Assembly: GCF_001613935.1 (NCBI RefSeq)
Contig: NZ_LQCI01000009.1
Location: 26,819-90,818, forward strand
Origin: Amycolatopsis regifaucium
Lineage (GTDB): Bacteria > Actinomycetota > Actinomycetes > Mycobacteriales > Pseudonocardiaceae
DNA: 64,000 nucleotides
Direction: 5' to 3'
Part shown: in pieces, positions 43,101 through 52,300 of the stretch
How positions within the stretch are numbered: position 1 is the first letter of the stretch
How the letters are laid out: each line of letters opens with the position of its first letter
Notes under the pieces: generated by a model
What the model was told of the DNA's origin: nothing
Database searches by the model: none
What the model saw: the letters and a program-made list of their open reading frames with translations, nothing else
Made by a program: the position numbers and the translations under genes

Positions 43101-43291
43101 CGGCGCGGCTCCTGGGCGCCGCCGCAGCTTCCCGGGAATCGGCGGGTGCTCCCCTGCCGAAGGGCGAACGCGGAGACGTGGACCGGATCACCGGAGCTCT
43201 CGTCGCGGCGCTGGGAGAGAACGCGTTCTCCGCCGAAGTCGCGCTCGGCAAGGCGACTCCCGTCGACCGATTGGTGACAGACAGTCAATAG
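40103..43291 (+). CDS. Large SARP/AfsR-type regulator (BTAD, NB-ARC, TPR)
   Basis: A 1062-residue multidomain regulator. An OmpR-like winged helix (about 1-90) and BTAD domain (95-240) form the SARP unit. An NTPase module follows with Walker A TGPGGVGKTRL at about 291-301 and Walker B LLVLDNCEQV, and TPR-like helical repeats fill the C-terminal half. Proteins of this design activate secondary-metabolite or stress genes in actinomycetes. The GTG at 40103 has no ribosome site; TAACGT 8 bases upstream can be a -10, so a leaderless message is likely. The divergent imine reductase pair and the downstream ABC exporter are the closest candidate targets. Confidence 0.88.
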   Translation: MRFGVLGPLAVWTTAGEPVVVPEAKVRLLLAALLSRDGRAASVSSLTDDLWGEHPPGNPGNTLQTKVSQLRRSLERAEPGARELVTHQPAGYVLAVEKGDLDVHRFRALTSRARDAVDPRARAALLADALALWRGPAYAGFEDEPFAVAAAQRLEEERLLAEEDRAEARLALGEHGVLTGELTGLVARHPLRERLRGLLMRALYAAGRHSDALETYAELRTRLRDESGLEPGPELAALHQAILTRSPELEGVRAAEPVRGNLPEPLTELIGRTTAVKEVGALVTDTRLVTLTGPGGVGKTRLAVEAASTLTMADGVWLVELAGLDNVECPTCPPEDLVAVVLTAVLDLHEEATSANTLTQSLADALREKEILLVLDNCEQVVEPVAALVERLLAAVPRLRVLATSQEPLGLPGETVWAVPPLDLPEQGDFAAVRESSAVRLFAARAAAAAPGFALDAENASVVARICRTLDGIPLALELAATRVRTLGVHELLARLDDRFGLLSSGRRGGPRRQQTLRAMIDWSWSLLSEPEQTVLRRLAVHAEGCGLDSAESVCAGGEIASGDVLDLLSRLVDRSLVVSRPGRHGEPRYRLLESVSAYALAHAEEAGELDELSLRHARFHVELAERGDAGLRGKEQRRWLDRLDAEGANTRRALETLLRQGEHRLALRLVNAMTWFWFLRGRLTEARRSLNLVLDTNSETEDERAQALGWCAGIAILDGTCTEGTAEEAVWGIVDPVARARALWFLGYAWSTVGDLCRAEKLTLGALETAREVGDDWSAAAALSDRAGHLIAGGDLTGGGRMAAQSAGIFDDLGERWGWLQASFVLGMLAAIAGDYEHSARVHRESLRRAEELELWPEVAYKLSWLGRTALLTGDFEGGKEFHERARALAVEHSFKPAEVYAETGLALGARRQGLLDEAEQRLLSILDWHRRVESEAGSTLVLAELGFIAEQRGDAARAKRLQLDGLAIARHSEDPRAIALGLEGLAGAEAAAGEYHRAARLLGAAAASRESAGAPLPKGERGDVDRITGALVAALGENAFSAEVALGKATPVDRLVTDSQ

Positions 43292-43397
43292 TCATCCGCC
43301 CGCATCACCACAATGGACCAAGGATTTACTTCACGCTCGCAACAAAGGGTGATTTCTTTCTGTTCCGGGGCCGTCCTGACCGGTAGCGTGCCTAACC

Positions 43398-46013
43398 ATG
43401 CGGGTGAGGTGGGGGGCTCCCGGCGGGCCCAGAGTGACGATGCCATGGCGAGCGGCTCCACGGGCGGCACTGACCAGTCCCCTGACGTTGATCATCGCGG
43501 CGGTGACGGCCCTGCTCGCGTGTTTCCTGGGTACCGCCGCGGTTTTGCAGGCGTCCGCCGCAGGCGGCGCGGCCGTGGCGTACCAGTCGGGGATCGCCTG
43601 TCCGGACAGCTACGGCCCGGTCTTCAGCAAGGGAAACGTCCCCGTCGGCGCCGCGCCTGAGGTGATCGCCGCCGTCCAGCGTCATGCTTCCGCTCACGGT
43701 TTCGGGGCTCCGGTCACTTCGCGCTATACGCATGTGGTCCGCGGCACGGAATTCAATGGTGATTCGAACTACAAGGTCACACTGGGTTATCGGGATCAGA
43801 CCGGTTTGGACCACCTGGAGCTGGCAGGCGGGTCGCGTGACGCGGGACTGTGGCTCGGCACCGTCGTCGCCGGTGCGGAGAAGATCGGCGTCGGCACCAC
43901 ACCGAAATACCAAGGCGCCGCACTGCCGCCGGTGACCGGGCTGTACCGCGACCTGCTCGACCCGGCACCCCGCTGGTGGTGTTCCCAGCAACGGAACGCC
44001 GTGGTGGACCGGCTGGCCAACGACCCGGTCGACTCGGTCATGTTCGCCACCGACGCCAAGACCTTCGACGACGCGGTCCGCGCGGTGGGTCTGCCGGTGA
44101 TCAAGACCCTGTACCTGTCGTTCTACGAGATGCCGCCGAAAACGGTCAGCGAGGCCGAAGATCTGCTCGAACGGTCGAAGGCGCTGATCGCGGACGTGCA
44201 GGAGGATCTGGGCGCGCGCGGCCTGGGTGACGCGATCGTCGGGTCGCTGCCGTTCGAGCGGTCGGTGGTGATCAGCACTCAGGCCGAGTCGAACGTCCTC
44301 GTCTCGATCCTGCCGCTGGCGGCGATCAGCGTCCTGGTCGGTTGCGCCGGGATCGGCACGGTCGCCCTGCAATGGCACCAGCGGCGGCACGCGCAGCTCC
44401 GGCTCCTCTCGGCCCGTGGCAGCGGACCGGTGGCTCTTGGCCTGCTCGCGGTCGCCGAACTCGGGCTCCCGATCCTCGTCGGCGGGGTGGCGGGGGCGGT
44501 ACTCGCGCGGCTGCTCCTCGGCGTCTACGGGCCACCGGGTGAACCGGACGGTGGAGCGCAACTGGTGGGCTTCCTCGTCGCGGGCGCGATCCTGCTCGCG
44601 TCGCTCGCGCTGCTGGCGGGCGTGATCGGCGTCCGCACGCATCGGGAGTTCGAACTGGGCCGGATCCGGTCCGGACGCCGCAAGGGCGTGAAGCTACTGG
44701 TGATCTTCCCGTGGGAACTGCTCACGGCCGGGGTGGCGCTGCTGGGCTGGAACCGGCTCGTCGACTACGGCAAGGCGTCCCGGATCGGCAACCCGCTCCC
44801 CCAGGTCGACCCGCTCGCGCTCACCTACCCGGTGTTCGTCGTGCTCACCGTCGGTCTGCTCGCCGCCCGGATGGCCTGGCTCGCACTGCACGCTTCTCAT
44901 CGCGCGCGGCTGTGGTCGCGCCCGGCACTGCAATTGGCGATCCGGCGGCTCGCCAGTGCCCGCGCACCGGTCACCGGTGTGCTCGTGATCGGCACGCTGG
45001 CCATCGGCACGCTGGCGACCGGGATCGGAATCGCCCGCGGCCAGGAGGAGGCGCTGCACACCAAGTCGGCGATCTTCGTCGGCGCCGAAACCCGGGTGGA
45101 CACCGAAAGCGTCATCGGCACCGGCAAGACCCCACTGCCCTCCCAGATCAGCGGCAGCAGCACGGTGGTCGGCGAACTGACCGGCACAGGCAGTGTCGTC
45201 CTGGTCGTGGATCCGCAGACCTTCCGGCGCGGGGCGGCGCTCGGCCCGCTCTCCGCCGACGAGGTCGACACGCTCCTGGGACGGTTGTCGACGCCGGGCG
45301 CCGGCGTCCCGGCCATCCGGATCGGGGACGACGCCGCCCAGAAGCCGGGATTACCCGCCGGGCTCGGCGACGCCAGGACGGTCGGCGAGCTGCCGATGTT
45401 CCCGATCATCGGCACCAAGGCCGGATACGTGATCTCGCGGGAATCGCTCAGCGCCGCGCAACTGACCACGGTACCGAAGTGGAGCCTGCTGTCCGCCTCA
45501 CCGGTGGCGCAGCTGACCGAGGCGCTGACCGCGGCCGGGATCACGCAGCCCAACCGCATCACCCGCGAATCGGCACTCGACGCGCTCCCGTTCTACGTCG
45601 TGTCCTGGACGTTCTCGTTCATGGCGTTGCTCGGCGCCGTGCTCGGAGTGGTGGCCGTGCTGTCGCTGCTGGTCGCCGTCGAGGTCCGCAGACGCCAGAA
45701 CGCCCTCGCCGGGGCGCTGGTCCTGCGGATGGGAATGCGGCCGCGCGCCCTGCTGGCGAGTCATCTGATGGAACTGGGCACGCTGAGCGGGCTCGCCGTG
45801 GTCATCGGTGTCGCCTGCGGGATCTCGGTCGCGGGCCTTTCCGTGCCGCGCTTCGATCCGGCGACGTTCCTCGCGCCGAGGTCGGCACTGCCCAACCCGA
45901 CCCCGTTCGCCCTGACCGTGCTGGCCGTCGGTGTGCTCGTCGTGGCGCTGGCAGGCTGGATCGCGATGCGCTCGGTGCGCACCGCCCGGACCGCGGAGTT
46001 GATCCGTGCCTGA
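43398..46013 (+). CDS. FtsX-type ABC transporter permease
   Basis: An 871-residue permease of the MacB/FtsX class. One N-terminal helix (LTLIIAAVTALLACFLGTAA) is followed by a large extracytoplasmic domain, then groups of helices around 300-430, 460-560 and 755-860, with a second extracytoplasmic domain between. Such permeases move lipids, peptides or drive extracellular hydrolases by mechanotransmission rather than import. Two ATPase genes follow with overlapping ends, an unusual two-ATPase layout. No ribosome site is visible before the ATG at 43398. Confidence 0.82.
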   Translation: MRVRWGAPGGPRVTMPWRAAPRAALTSPLTLIIAAVTALLACFLGTAAVLQASAAGGAAVAYQSGIACPDSYGPVFSKGNVPVGAAPEVIAAVQRHASAHGFGAPVTSRYTHVVRGTEFNGDSNYKVTLGYRDQTGLDHLELAGGSRDAGLWLGTVVAGAEKIGVGTTPKYQGAALPPVTGLYRDLLDPAPRWWCSQQRNAVVDRLANDPVDSVMFATDAKTFDDAVRAVGLPVIKTLYLSFYEMPPKTVSEAEDLLERSKALIADVQEDLGARGLGDAIVGSLPFERSVVISTQAESNVLVSILPLAAISVLVGCAGIGTVALQWHQRRHAQLRLLSARGSGPVALGLLAVAELGLPILVGGVAGAVLARLLLGVYGPPGEPDGGAQLVGFLVAGAILLASLALLAGVIGVRTHREFELGRIRSGRRKGVKLLVIFPWELLTAGVALLGWNRLVDYGKASRIGNPLPQVDPLALTYPVFVVLTVGLLAARMAWLALHASHRARLWSRPALQLAIRRLASARAPVTGVLVIGTLAIGTLATGIGIARGQEEALHTKSAIFVGAETRVDTESVIGTGKTPLPSQISGSSTVVGELTGTGSVVLVVDPQTFRRGAALGPLSADEVDTLLGRLSTPGAGVPAIRIGDDAAQKPGLPAGLGDARTVGELPMFPIIGTKAGYVISRESLSAAQLTTVPKWSLLSASPVAQLTEALTAAGITQPNRITRESALDALPFYVVSWTFSFMALLGAVLGVVAVLSLLVAVEVRRRQNALAGALVLRMGMRPRALLASHLMELGTLSGLAVVIGVACGISVAGLSVPRFDPATFLAPRSALPNPTPFALTVLAVGVLVVALAGWIAMRSVRTARTAELIRA

Positions 46014-46698
46014 GAAACCGATCTTCCGGCTGAGCGGCATCGGCGTCGACTACCAGACCCCGGCAGGCACCGTCACCGGTGTCGACGACGTCACCATCGA
46101 CATCCCTGCCCGCGGGATCACCGTGCTGGCCGGCCCGTCCGGTTCCGGCAAGTCCACCCTGCTGCGGACGCTCGGCCTGTTCGAACAGCCCGCGCGGGGC
46201 ACGATCTCCTTCCAGGGCACCGAAACCGGCAAGCTGCGGCACCGCGACCGGCGCGCCCTGCGCCGAGATCACCTCGGCCTGGTGTTCCAGAGCCCGACCG
46301 ACAACCTGCTCGCGTATCTGAGCGTCGCCGACAATCTCCGCGCGGCGGCGGAGTCGGCCGGAACGGAATGCCTGCCCGACGACATCCTCGAACAGCTGGG
46401 GCTGGGCGGTACCGGCGGCTGGCGGATCTCGGCGCTCTCAGGTGGGCAGCAGCAGCGGCTCGCGTTCGGCTGCACACTGGCCAGGCGCTCGACCGTCGTC
46501 CTCGCCGACGAACCGACTTCCCAGCTGGACGAGGGGTCGGCGGATCTGGTGCTCGACACGCTGAAGTACCTGGCGGACCAGGATTTCGCCGTCATCGTCG
46601 CCTCGCACGACGACCGGCTCATCGCACTCGGCAGCCGCGTCGCGCGGATGCACAAGGGCACCCTTGAGGGCGTCGAAGAACGGGAGGTCATGCCGTGA
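46006..46698 (+). CDS. ABC transporter ATPase (LolD/MacB class), first
   Basis: A 230-residue ATP-binding subunit. Walker A is GPSGSGKST at about 45-53, the signature is ALSGGQQQRLAF at about 144-155 and Walker B is VVLADEPTSQLD. The GTG at 46006 lies inside the last codons of the permease gene (8-base overlap). It should energise the FtsX-type permease together with the next ATPase. Confidence 0.9.
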   Translation: MPEKPIFRLSGIGVDYQTPAGTVTGVDDVTIDIPARGITVLAGPSGSGKSTLLRTLGLFEQPARGTISFQGTETGKLRHRDRRALRRDHLGLVFQSPTDNLLAYLSVADNLRAAAESAGTECLPDDILEQLGLGGTGGWRISALSGGQQQRLAFGCTLARRSTVVLADEPTSQLDEGSADLVLDTLKYLADQDFAVIVASHDDRLIALGSRVARMHKGTLEGVEEREVMP

Positions 46699-47360
46699 CG
46701 GTGGAACCCGCCCTCGAGGCCGTCGGGTTGCGCCGCCGGTTCCCCCATCCCAGCGGGGACGTCGAGGTCCTGCGCGGGCTCGAACTGAGCGTGGCGGCCG
46801 GCGAGCTGGTCACCGTCTCCGGCCGGTCCGGTTCGGGCAAGAGCGCGCTGCTGGCCCTGTTGTGCGGCTTCGACTCGCCCGATTCGGGCAGCGTCTCGCT
46901 GGACGGCGTCCCGATAGCGGGCGCGCCGCCATGGCACACCTGCGCCGTTCTGCCGCAGGCACTCGGCCTCGCGAACGAACTCACGATCGCGGAGAACGTG
47001 GCACTGCCCCTGCGGCTCCGGTCCGACATCCCCAAGCCCAGCGCGAAGGACATCCACGCGCGGGTTTCGGAACTGCTCGAGGAACTCGGGATCGGTGAAC
47101 TCGGCGACCGTTATCCGCTGGAAGTCTCGTTCGGTCAGCAGCAGCGGGTCGCGCTCGCCAGGGCGGTCAGCGGGCGGCCGCGGGTGCTGCTGACCGACGA
47201 GCCGACGGCGCACCTGGACGCCGGGAGCACGCCGCGGGTGCTGCGGTTGCTGCGACGCTGTGCCGCGGAGGGCGCCGCGGTGATCGTGGCGACGCACGAC
47301 GACGAAGTGCACCGGATCGCGGACCGGCGGGTCCGCCTGCTGGACGGCGTTCTCTCGTAG
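46695..47360 (+). CDS. ABC transporter ATPase (LolD/MacB class), second
   Basis: A 221-residue ATPase. Walker A is GRSGSGKSA at about 42-50 and Walker B is VLLTDEPTAHLD. The signature motif is degenerate: VSFGQQQRVALA instead of LSGGQ, whereas the partner ATPase has the canonical form. A permease with one standard and one altered ATPase suggests a heterodimeric motor with one weak catalytic site; that is inference. The GTG start overlaps the previous stop by 4 bases. Confidence 0.88.
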   Translation: MTVEPALEAVGLRRRFPHPSGDVEVLRGLELSVAAGELVTVSGRSGSGKSALLALLCGFDSPDSGSVSLDGVPIAGAPPWHTCAVLPQALGLANELTIAENVALPLRLRSDIPKPSAKDIHARVSELLEELGIGELGDRYPLEVSFGQQQRVALARAVSGRPRVLLTDEPTAHLDAGSTPRVLRLLRRCAAEGAAVIVATHDDEVHRIADRRVRLLDGVLS

Positions 47361-47379
47361 CGGGCGCTCCGGTCGCGCG

Positions 47380-47434
47380 CGCAATGAAGGGGCCTTTCAT
47401 CGCAAAATTTGCGATGAAAGGCCCCTTCATTGCG
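47380..47434. terminator. 55-bp perfect palindrome
   Basis: 27-bp arms (starting CGCAATGAAGGGGCCTTTCA) meet at a single central base, so the stem is perfect. It lies between the ABC operon and the convergent tannase-family gene and can terminate both. Confidence 0.8.
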
Positions 47435-47447
47435 GTTCAGAACCGCG

Positions 47448-49091
47448 TCAAGGAGCGACTGGACCCGCTTTCCCGTAGAGACCGTTCCCCGCCCAGTTCA
47501 CGATGTCCTGCGAAGGTCGCGAAGGCGGAACCGGTACGAAGTTCGCGGCGTCGTCGACGCTTCCGGTGCCGTCGTACCTGGCCTGCAGCGGATACGGGAA
47601 CACCGGCCGCGTGCGGAAGACCTTGCCGTCGGCGTCGCGGCCGGTGGCGATCGTCCGGTCCGGCGCGGTGCCGCGTTCGACCCAGGAGACCAGTTCCTTC
47701 AGCGGGTCGTACTCGGTCAGCTTGTCACCCGTCGCGCAGTGGTAGAGGCCGGGCACCATGAACAGCCGCGCCCAGTTCCGCGTCGCGGCGAGACCGCCGT
47801 TGGCGCGGGCGAGCCGTTGGTAGTAGTCGATGCTTCCGGCCGCGGGGATCGCCTGGTCCGCCCAGCCGTGCCAGATCACGAGTTTCCCGCCGGAGCGCCG
47901 GAACTCGCCCAGGTCGGTCGACAGCGCGTTGGAGCGGACGCCTTCCGGGGTCAGCCGGTCGAATTCACGGGCGGTGAAGGCGAACTTCTCGACCGACGAA
48001 TGCGGTGTCCCGATCGGGTAGGCCATGTACTTCAGGTAGTTGTCGGCGAGTGTGTGCGCGAAGGAGACGCCGCCGGTTTCCGGCGACGGGATGATCCAGC
48101 CGTACCAAGACAGTTCGGAGCCGACGGTCTGGCCACCCGGGTACAGCTTGCGGCCGCGTTCGTCGGTCGGTGGCGCGTAGATCTTCTTGGTGGCCTCGAC
48201 CTGGGCGAGGGTGAGGCAGCCGGCGTTGTCGGTGCCCGGCGGGCAGGCGATCGTGGCCGGGTCGAAGCGGCAGGTGCGCGGGTCGTCGATGGCGCCGTCG
48301 CCAAGGCCGTCGGACTTGTCGCAAGTGGACACGGCGGCCGCGTGCAGAGCCGGGAGTTTGTCGGCGGTCAGGATCGGCTTGCCGTCCGCGCCGGTGTTCA
48401 CCTTGGCCAGCCACGTCTGGTAGACGCCGAGCAGCGGACCCCAGTATCCGGCGGGCGCGCCGGCGATGATGCCGTCGAAGTCGTGCGGATAGCGCTGAGC
48501 CAAAAGGAGCGCTTCCCGGCCGCCGTCGGAGCAGCCGCTGAAGTAGGACTTCTTCGGCGGGGCGCCGTAGAACGCCGCGATGAGCCGTTTGGACGCCTTC
48601 GACACCACGTGCGGCGCCCGGAAGGCGAAGTCGTCGCGGGCGGCCTGGTCGTTCTCGGCCCATTTGCCGTCATCGACCACCGAAGGGCTCTTGCCGACGT
48701 GACCGTCGTCGGTGGCGGCGACCGCGACGTCGCCACCGTGCGGGAGGCCGCAGTCGGCGAACGGCGGGGTGCTGATCACGCCGCAGAATCCGCCGCAGCC
48801 GAACTGCAGGTAGCGTCCCGCGTAGGTCTTGGTCGGCAACCGTAGCTGAAACTGCACCGCCGGTTCGACGAAGCCGCGGACGTCGCAGTTCTCCGGTTCG
48901 GTCGCCGTCGCGGGCACGACGGTCGCGGTCTTGACGTGCGTGACCGCGCCGGGAACGTCGTAGGTCCGCACCAGATCGGCGCAGGTGCGCACCGGGCGGA
49001 AGGTCGTTTCACCGGCGGTGGCCGCCGGAGCCGTGAGTATCGAGCCTGTCGTGATGAGCGCTGCCACGCCGAGCATGGACAACCGCCGCAT
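47448..49091 (-). CDS. Secreted tannase/feruloyl esterase-family protein
   Basis: A 547-residue secreted esterase. A signal peptide (cleavage near ATA at 24-26) precedes the tannase fold. The nucleophile is Ser188 in GCSDGG, the acid is Asp in HGWADQAI and the histidine is in GLYHCATG. Conserved cysteines flank the nucleophile and histidine (SGCSD and YHC), as in fungal feruloyl esterases where a disulfide joins them. Likely substrates are feruloyl or galloyl esters of plant polymers, which would complement the xylan genes at 24-33 kb. It is a single gene. Confidence 0.88.
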   Translation of the reverse strand: MRRLSMLGVAALITTGSILTAPAATAGETTFRPVRTCADLVRTYDVPGAVTHVKTATVVPATATEPENCDVRGFVEPAVQFQLRLPTKTYAGRYLQFGCGGFCGVISTPPFADCGLPHGGDVAVAATDDGHVGKSPSVVDDGKWAENDQAARDDFAFRAPHVVSKASKRLIAAFYGAPPKKSYFSGCSDGGREALLLAQRYPHDFDGIIAGAPAGYWGPLLGVYQTWLAKVNTGADGKPILTADKLPALHAAAVSTCDKSDGLGDGAIDDPRTCRFDPATIACPPGTDNAGCLTLAQVEATKKIYAPPTDERGRKLYPGGQTVGSELSWYGWIIPSPETGGVSFAHTLADNYLKYMAYPIGTPHSSVEKFAFTAREFDRLTPEGVRSNALSTDLGEFRRSGGKLVIWHGWADQAIPAAGSIDYYQRLARANGGLAATRNWARLFMVPGLYHCATGDKLTEYDPLKELVSWVERGTAPDRTIATGRDADGKVFRTRPVFPYPLQARYDGTGSVDDAANFVPVPPSRPSQDIVNWAGNGLYGKAGPVAP

Positions 49092-49319
49092 GTCCCCACC
49101 CCAAGTTTCCCGGATCGGCTTCAGTCGCGTTCTTCACCCTGGCCCCGCCCCCGCGGGTTGTCCACCGCGTTTCGCCGACATCCGGCTTGTCCAGTTCGGG
49201 TCAGGTTTGTCCGGGTGTCTTGACATCGATGTCACACGCGAGCTTTTCTCTCTTGGCGCCACCGGTCCCCCTCCTGTGCGACGCCCCGCATGCCCCCGCG
49301 AGAAAGCATTGGTGCAACG

Positions 49320-52300
49320 ATGCCCCGAAGCGTCAGACCTTGGGTCTGCAGCCTTCTGAGTGCCACGGTCTTGGCGTCCGGGCTGGTAGCCCTGCCCGCC
49401 ACCGCCTCGGCCGAAGATCTCCCATCGGACTTCTACTCCTCGTTCGAACCGGGCGAACCGCAGCCGACGTGGAGCGACACCGTCGACACGGATCCGTCCG
49501 GCAAGCCGAAGGCGTTCGGTGTCGACGGCGCGAACGCCACCACCATCCCCGGTGACGTCCGCGGCAAGGTCACCGAGACCGCCGCGAACAGCGAAAACAC
49601 TCCGAACGAGGGCGTGTCCAACCTGGTGGACGGCTCGACCGACACCAAGTGGCTGGCCTGGACGCCGACCGGTTGGGCGCAGGTCACGCTGTCCGAGCCG
49701 ACGTCGATCACACGGTACGCGCTGTCCTCGGCGAACGACTTCGACAACCGCAACCCGCAGGACTGGACACTCAAGGGCTCGAACGACGGCCAGGCCTGGA
49801 CGGAACTGGACAAGCAGGCCGGGCAGAAGTTCAGCGAGCCGTTCCAGACGAAGGAGTACCGCCTCGCGGCCGCGAGTGCCGCGTACAAGTACTTCCGGCT
49901 CGACGTCACCAAGAACAACGGCGGCCCGATCATGCAGCTCTCGGAGCTGCTGCTGGCCAACGAGGATCCGGCGCCGCCCGCGCTGCCGAACATGCGCAGC
50001 TTCGCCGACAGCGGTCCGGGCAGTGGCTACACCAGCAAGAACCGAGTCGGGTTCACCGGCCTTCGCGCGTTCCGTTATTCCGGTAGCCACAAGGCGCAGG
50101 GGCACGGCTGGTCGTACAACAAGATCTTCGACGTCGACATCCCGGTGGCCGCGACCTCGGAACTGTCGTACAAGGTGCAGCCGGAGTTCATCCGCGGTGA
50201 CCTGAAGTACCCGAGCACGAACGTCGCGGTGGACCTGGCGTTCACCGACGGCACCTACCTGAGCCAGCTCGGCGCGGTCGACCAGTACGGTTTCGGGCTC
50301 TCGCCGCAGGGCCAGGGCGCGAGCAAGGTGCTCTACACCAACCAGTGGAACCTGGTGCGCTCGCAGATCGGCGTGGTCGCGAAGGGCAAGACGATCGACC
50401 GGATCCTGGTCGGCTACGACAACGCCGACGGGCCGGGTTCGCTGCAGGGCTGGCTGGACGACATCAAGGTCTCGGCGACCCCGACGCCGCCGGCGAGCCT
50501 GCGACCGTCCGACAACGTGCTGACCACGCGTGGTTCGCTGTCGAACGGGTCGTTCTCGCGGGGCAACAACATGCCCGCGACCGCGGTGCCGCACGGATTC
50601 AACTTCTGGATCCCGACGACCGACGCGGGCACGTTGAGCTGGATGTACTCCTACCACTCGCGCAACAACGAGCAGAACCTCCCGGCGCTGCAGGCGTTCT
50701 CCGCGAGCCACGCGCCGAGCCCGTGGATGGCCGACCGGCAGACCTTCCAGTTCCTGCCCTCGACCGCGGCGGGCGTGCCGAACCCGGACCGTGAGGCGCG
50801 GAAACTGCCGTTCAAGCACTCGAACGAGACGGCGCGGGCGCACTACTACGGTGTCGACTTCGAGAACGGGATCAAGACAGAGGTCGCGCCGACCGATCAC
50901 GCGGCGCTGTACCGGTTCAAGTTCCCCGGAGCGGACTCGAACCTGATCTTCGACAACGTCAACAACAACGGCGGGCTCACCCTCGACCCCGCGGGCCGGG
51001 CCATCACCGGGTACAGCGACGTGAAGAGCGGGCTGTCCGCCGGTGCCACCCGGATGTTCGTCTACGCCACCTTCGACAAGCCGGTGACCGCCGGTTCGAA
51101 GCTGTCGACCGGTTCCGGTGACCAGAAGCGGGACAACGTCCTCGGCTACCTGAAGTTCGACGCCGGTGCCGACAAGACGGTGCAGATGCGGATCGCGACC
51201 TCGCTGATCAGCGTCGATCAGGCGAAGAAGAACATGGAGCAGGAGCTCGCCCCGAACGCGACGCTCGAATCGGTCGCCGACACCGCGCAGAAGGCGTGGG
51301 ACGAAAAGCTCAAGGTCATCGAGGTCGAAGGTGCGTCGAAGGATCAGCTGATCACGCTGTACTCCAACCTGTACCGGCTCTTCCTGTACCCGAACTCGGG
51401 CTTCGAGAACGTCGGCACGGTCGAGAAGCCGGTGAAGAAGTACGCGAGCCCGGTGTCCCCGAAGACCGGCCAGGACACCCCGACGCAGACCGGGGCGAAA
51501 CTGGTCGACGGCGAGTTCTTCGTCAACAACGGGTTCTGGGACACCTATCGGACGGTGTGGTCGGCGTACTCGCTGCTCAGCCCGCACACCGCCGGGAAGC
51601 TGGTCGACGGTTTCGTGCAGCAGTACCGCGACGGCGGCTGGATCTCACGCTGGTCCTCCCCCGGTTACGCGGATCTGATGACCGGCACCAGCTCGGACGC
51701 CGCGTTCGCCGACGCCTATCTCAAGGGGATCAAGGGTTTCGACGTCCAATCGGCCTACGACTCGGCGATCAAGAACGCCACGGTGACCCCGCCCAACGGC
51801 GCGGTCGGCCGCAAGGGCATCGACGAGGGCACCTTCCTCGGGTACGCGCCGAACACCGCGGACCACGGGTTCTCGTGGGCGATCGAGGGCTACGTCAACG
51901 ACAACGCCATCGCGAACATGTCGAAGAAGCTCTACGACGAGGCACCGGCGAACGACCCGCGCAAGCAGGAATACCTGGACAACTACGGGTACTTCACCGA
52001 GCGGGCGACACAGTACGTGAACGTGTTCGACCCGAGTGTCGGCTTCTTCCAGGGCCGGGACGCGGCGGGCAAGTTCACCCGGAGCAAGGAGCAGTTCGAC
52101 CCCGAGGTCTGGGGTATCGACTACACCGAGACCAACGCGTACGGCATGCGGTTCTCCGTTCCGCAGGACGGTCAGGGCCTGGCGAACCTCTACGGCGGCA
52201 AGGCGGGGCTGGCGTCCAAATTGGACGAGTTCTTCGCCAAACCCGAGCAGGGGCTCAAGTTCGGTACCTACCCCGGGGTCATCCATGAGATGACCGAGGC

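Noticed and set aside
49134..51587. 817-aa frame antisense to the secreted GH92 gene
   Set aside because: An Arg/Val/Leu-rich shadow caused by high third-position G+C on the coding strand; no homology or start context. Similar long antisense frames at 260-1408, 41006-42634 and 59181-60695 were rejected for the same reason.
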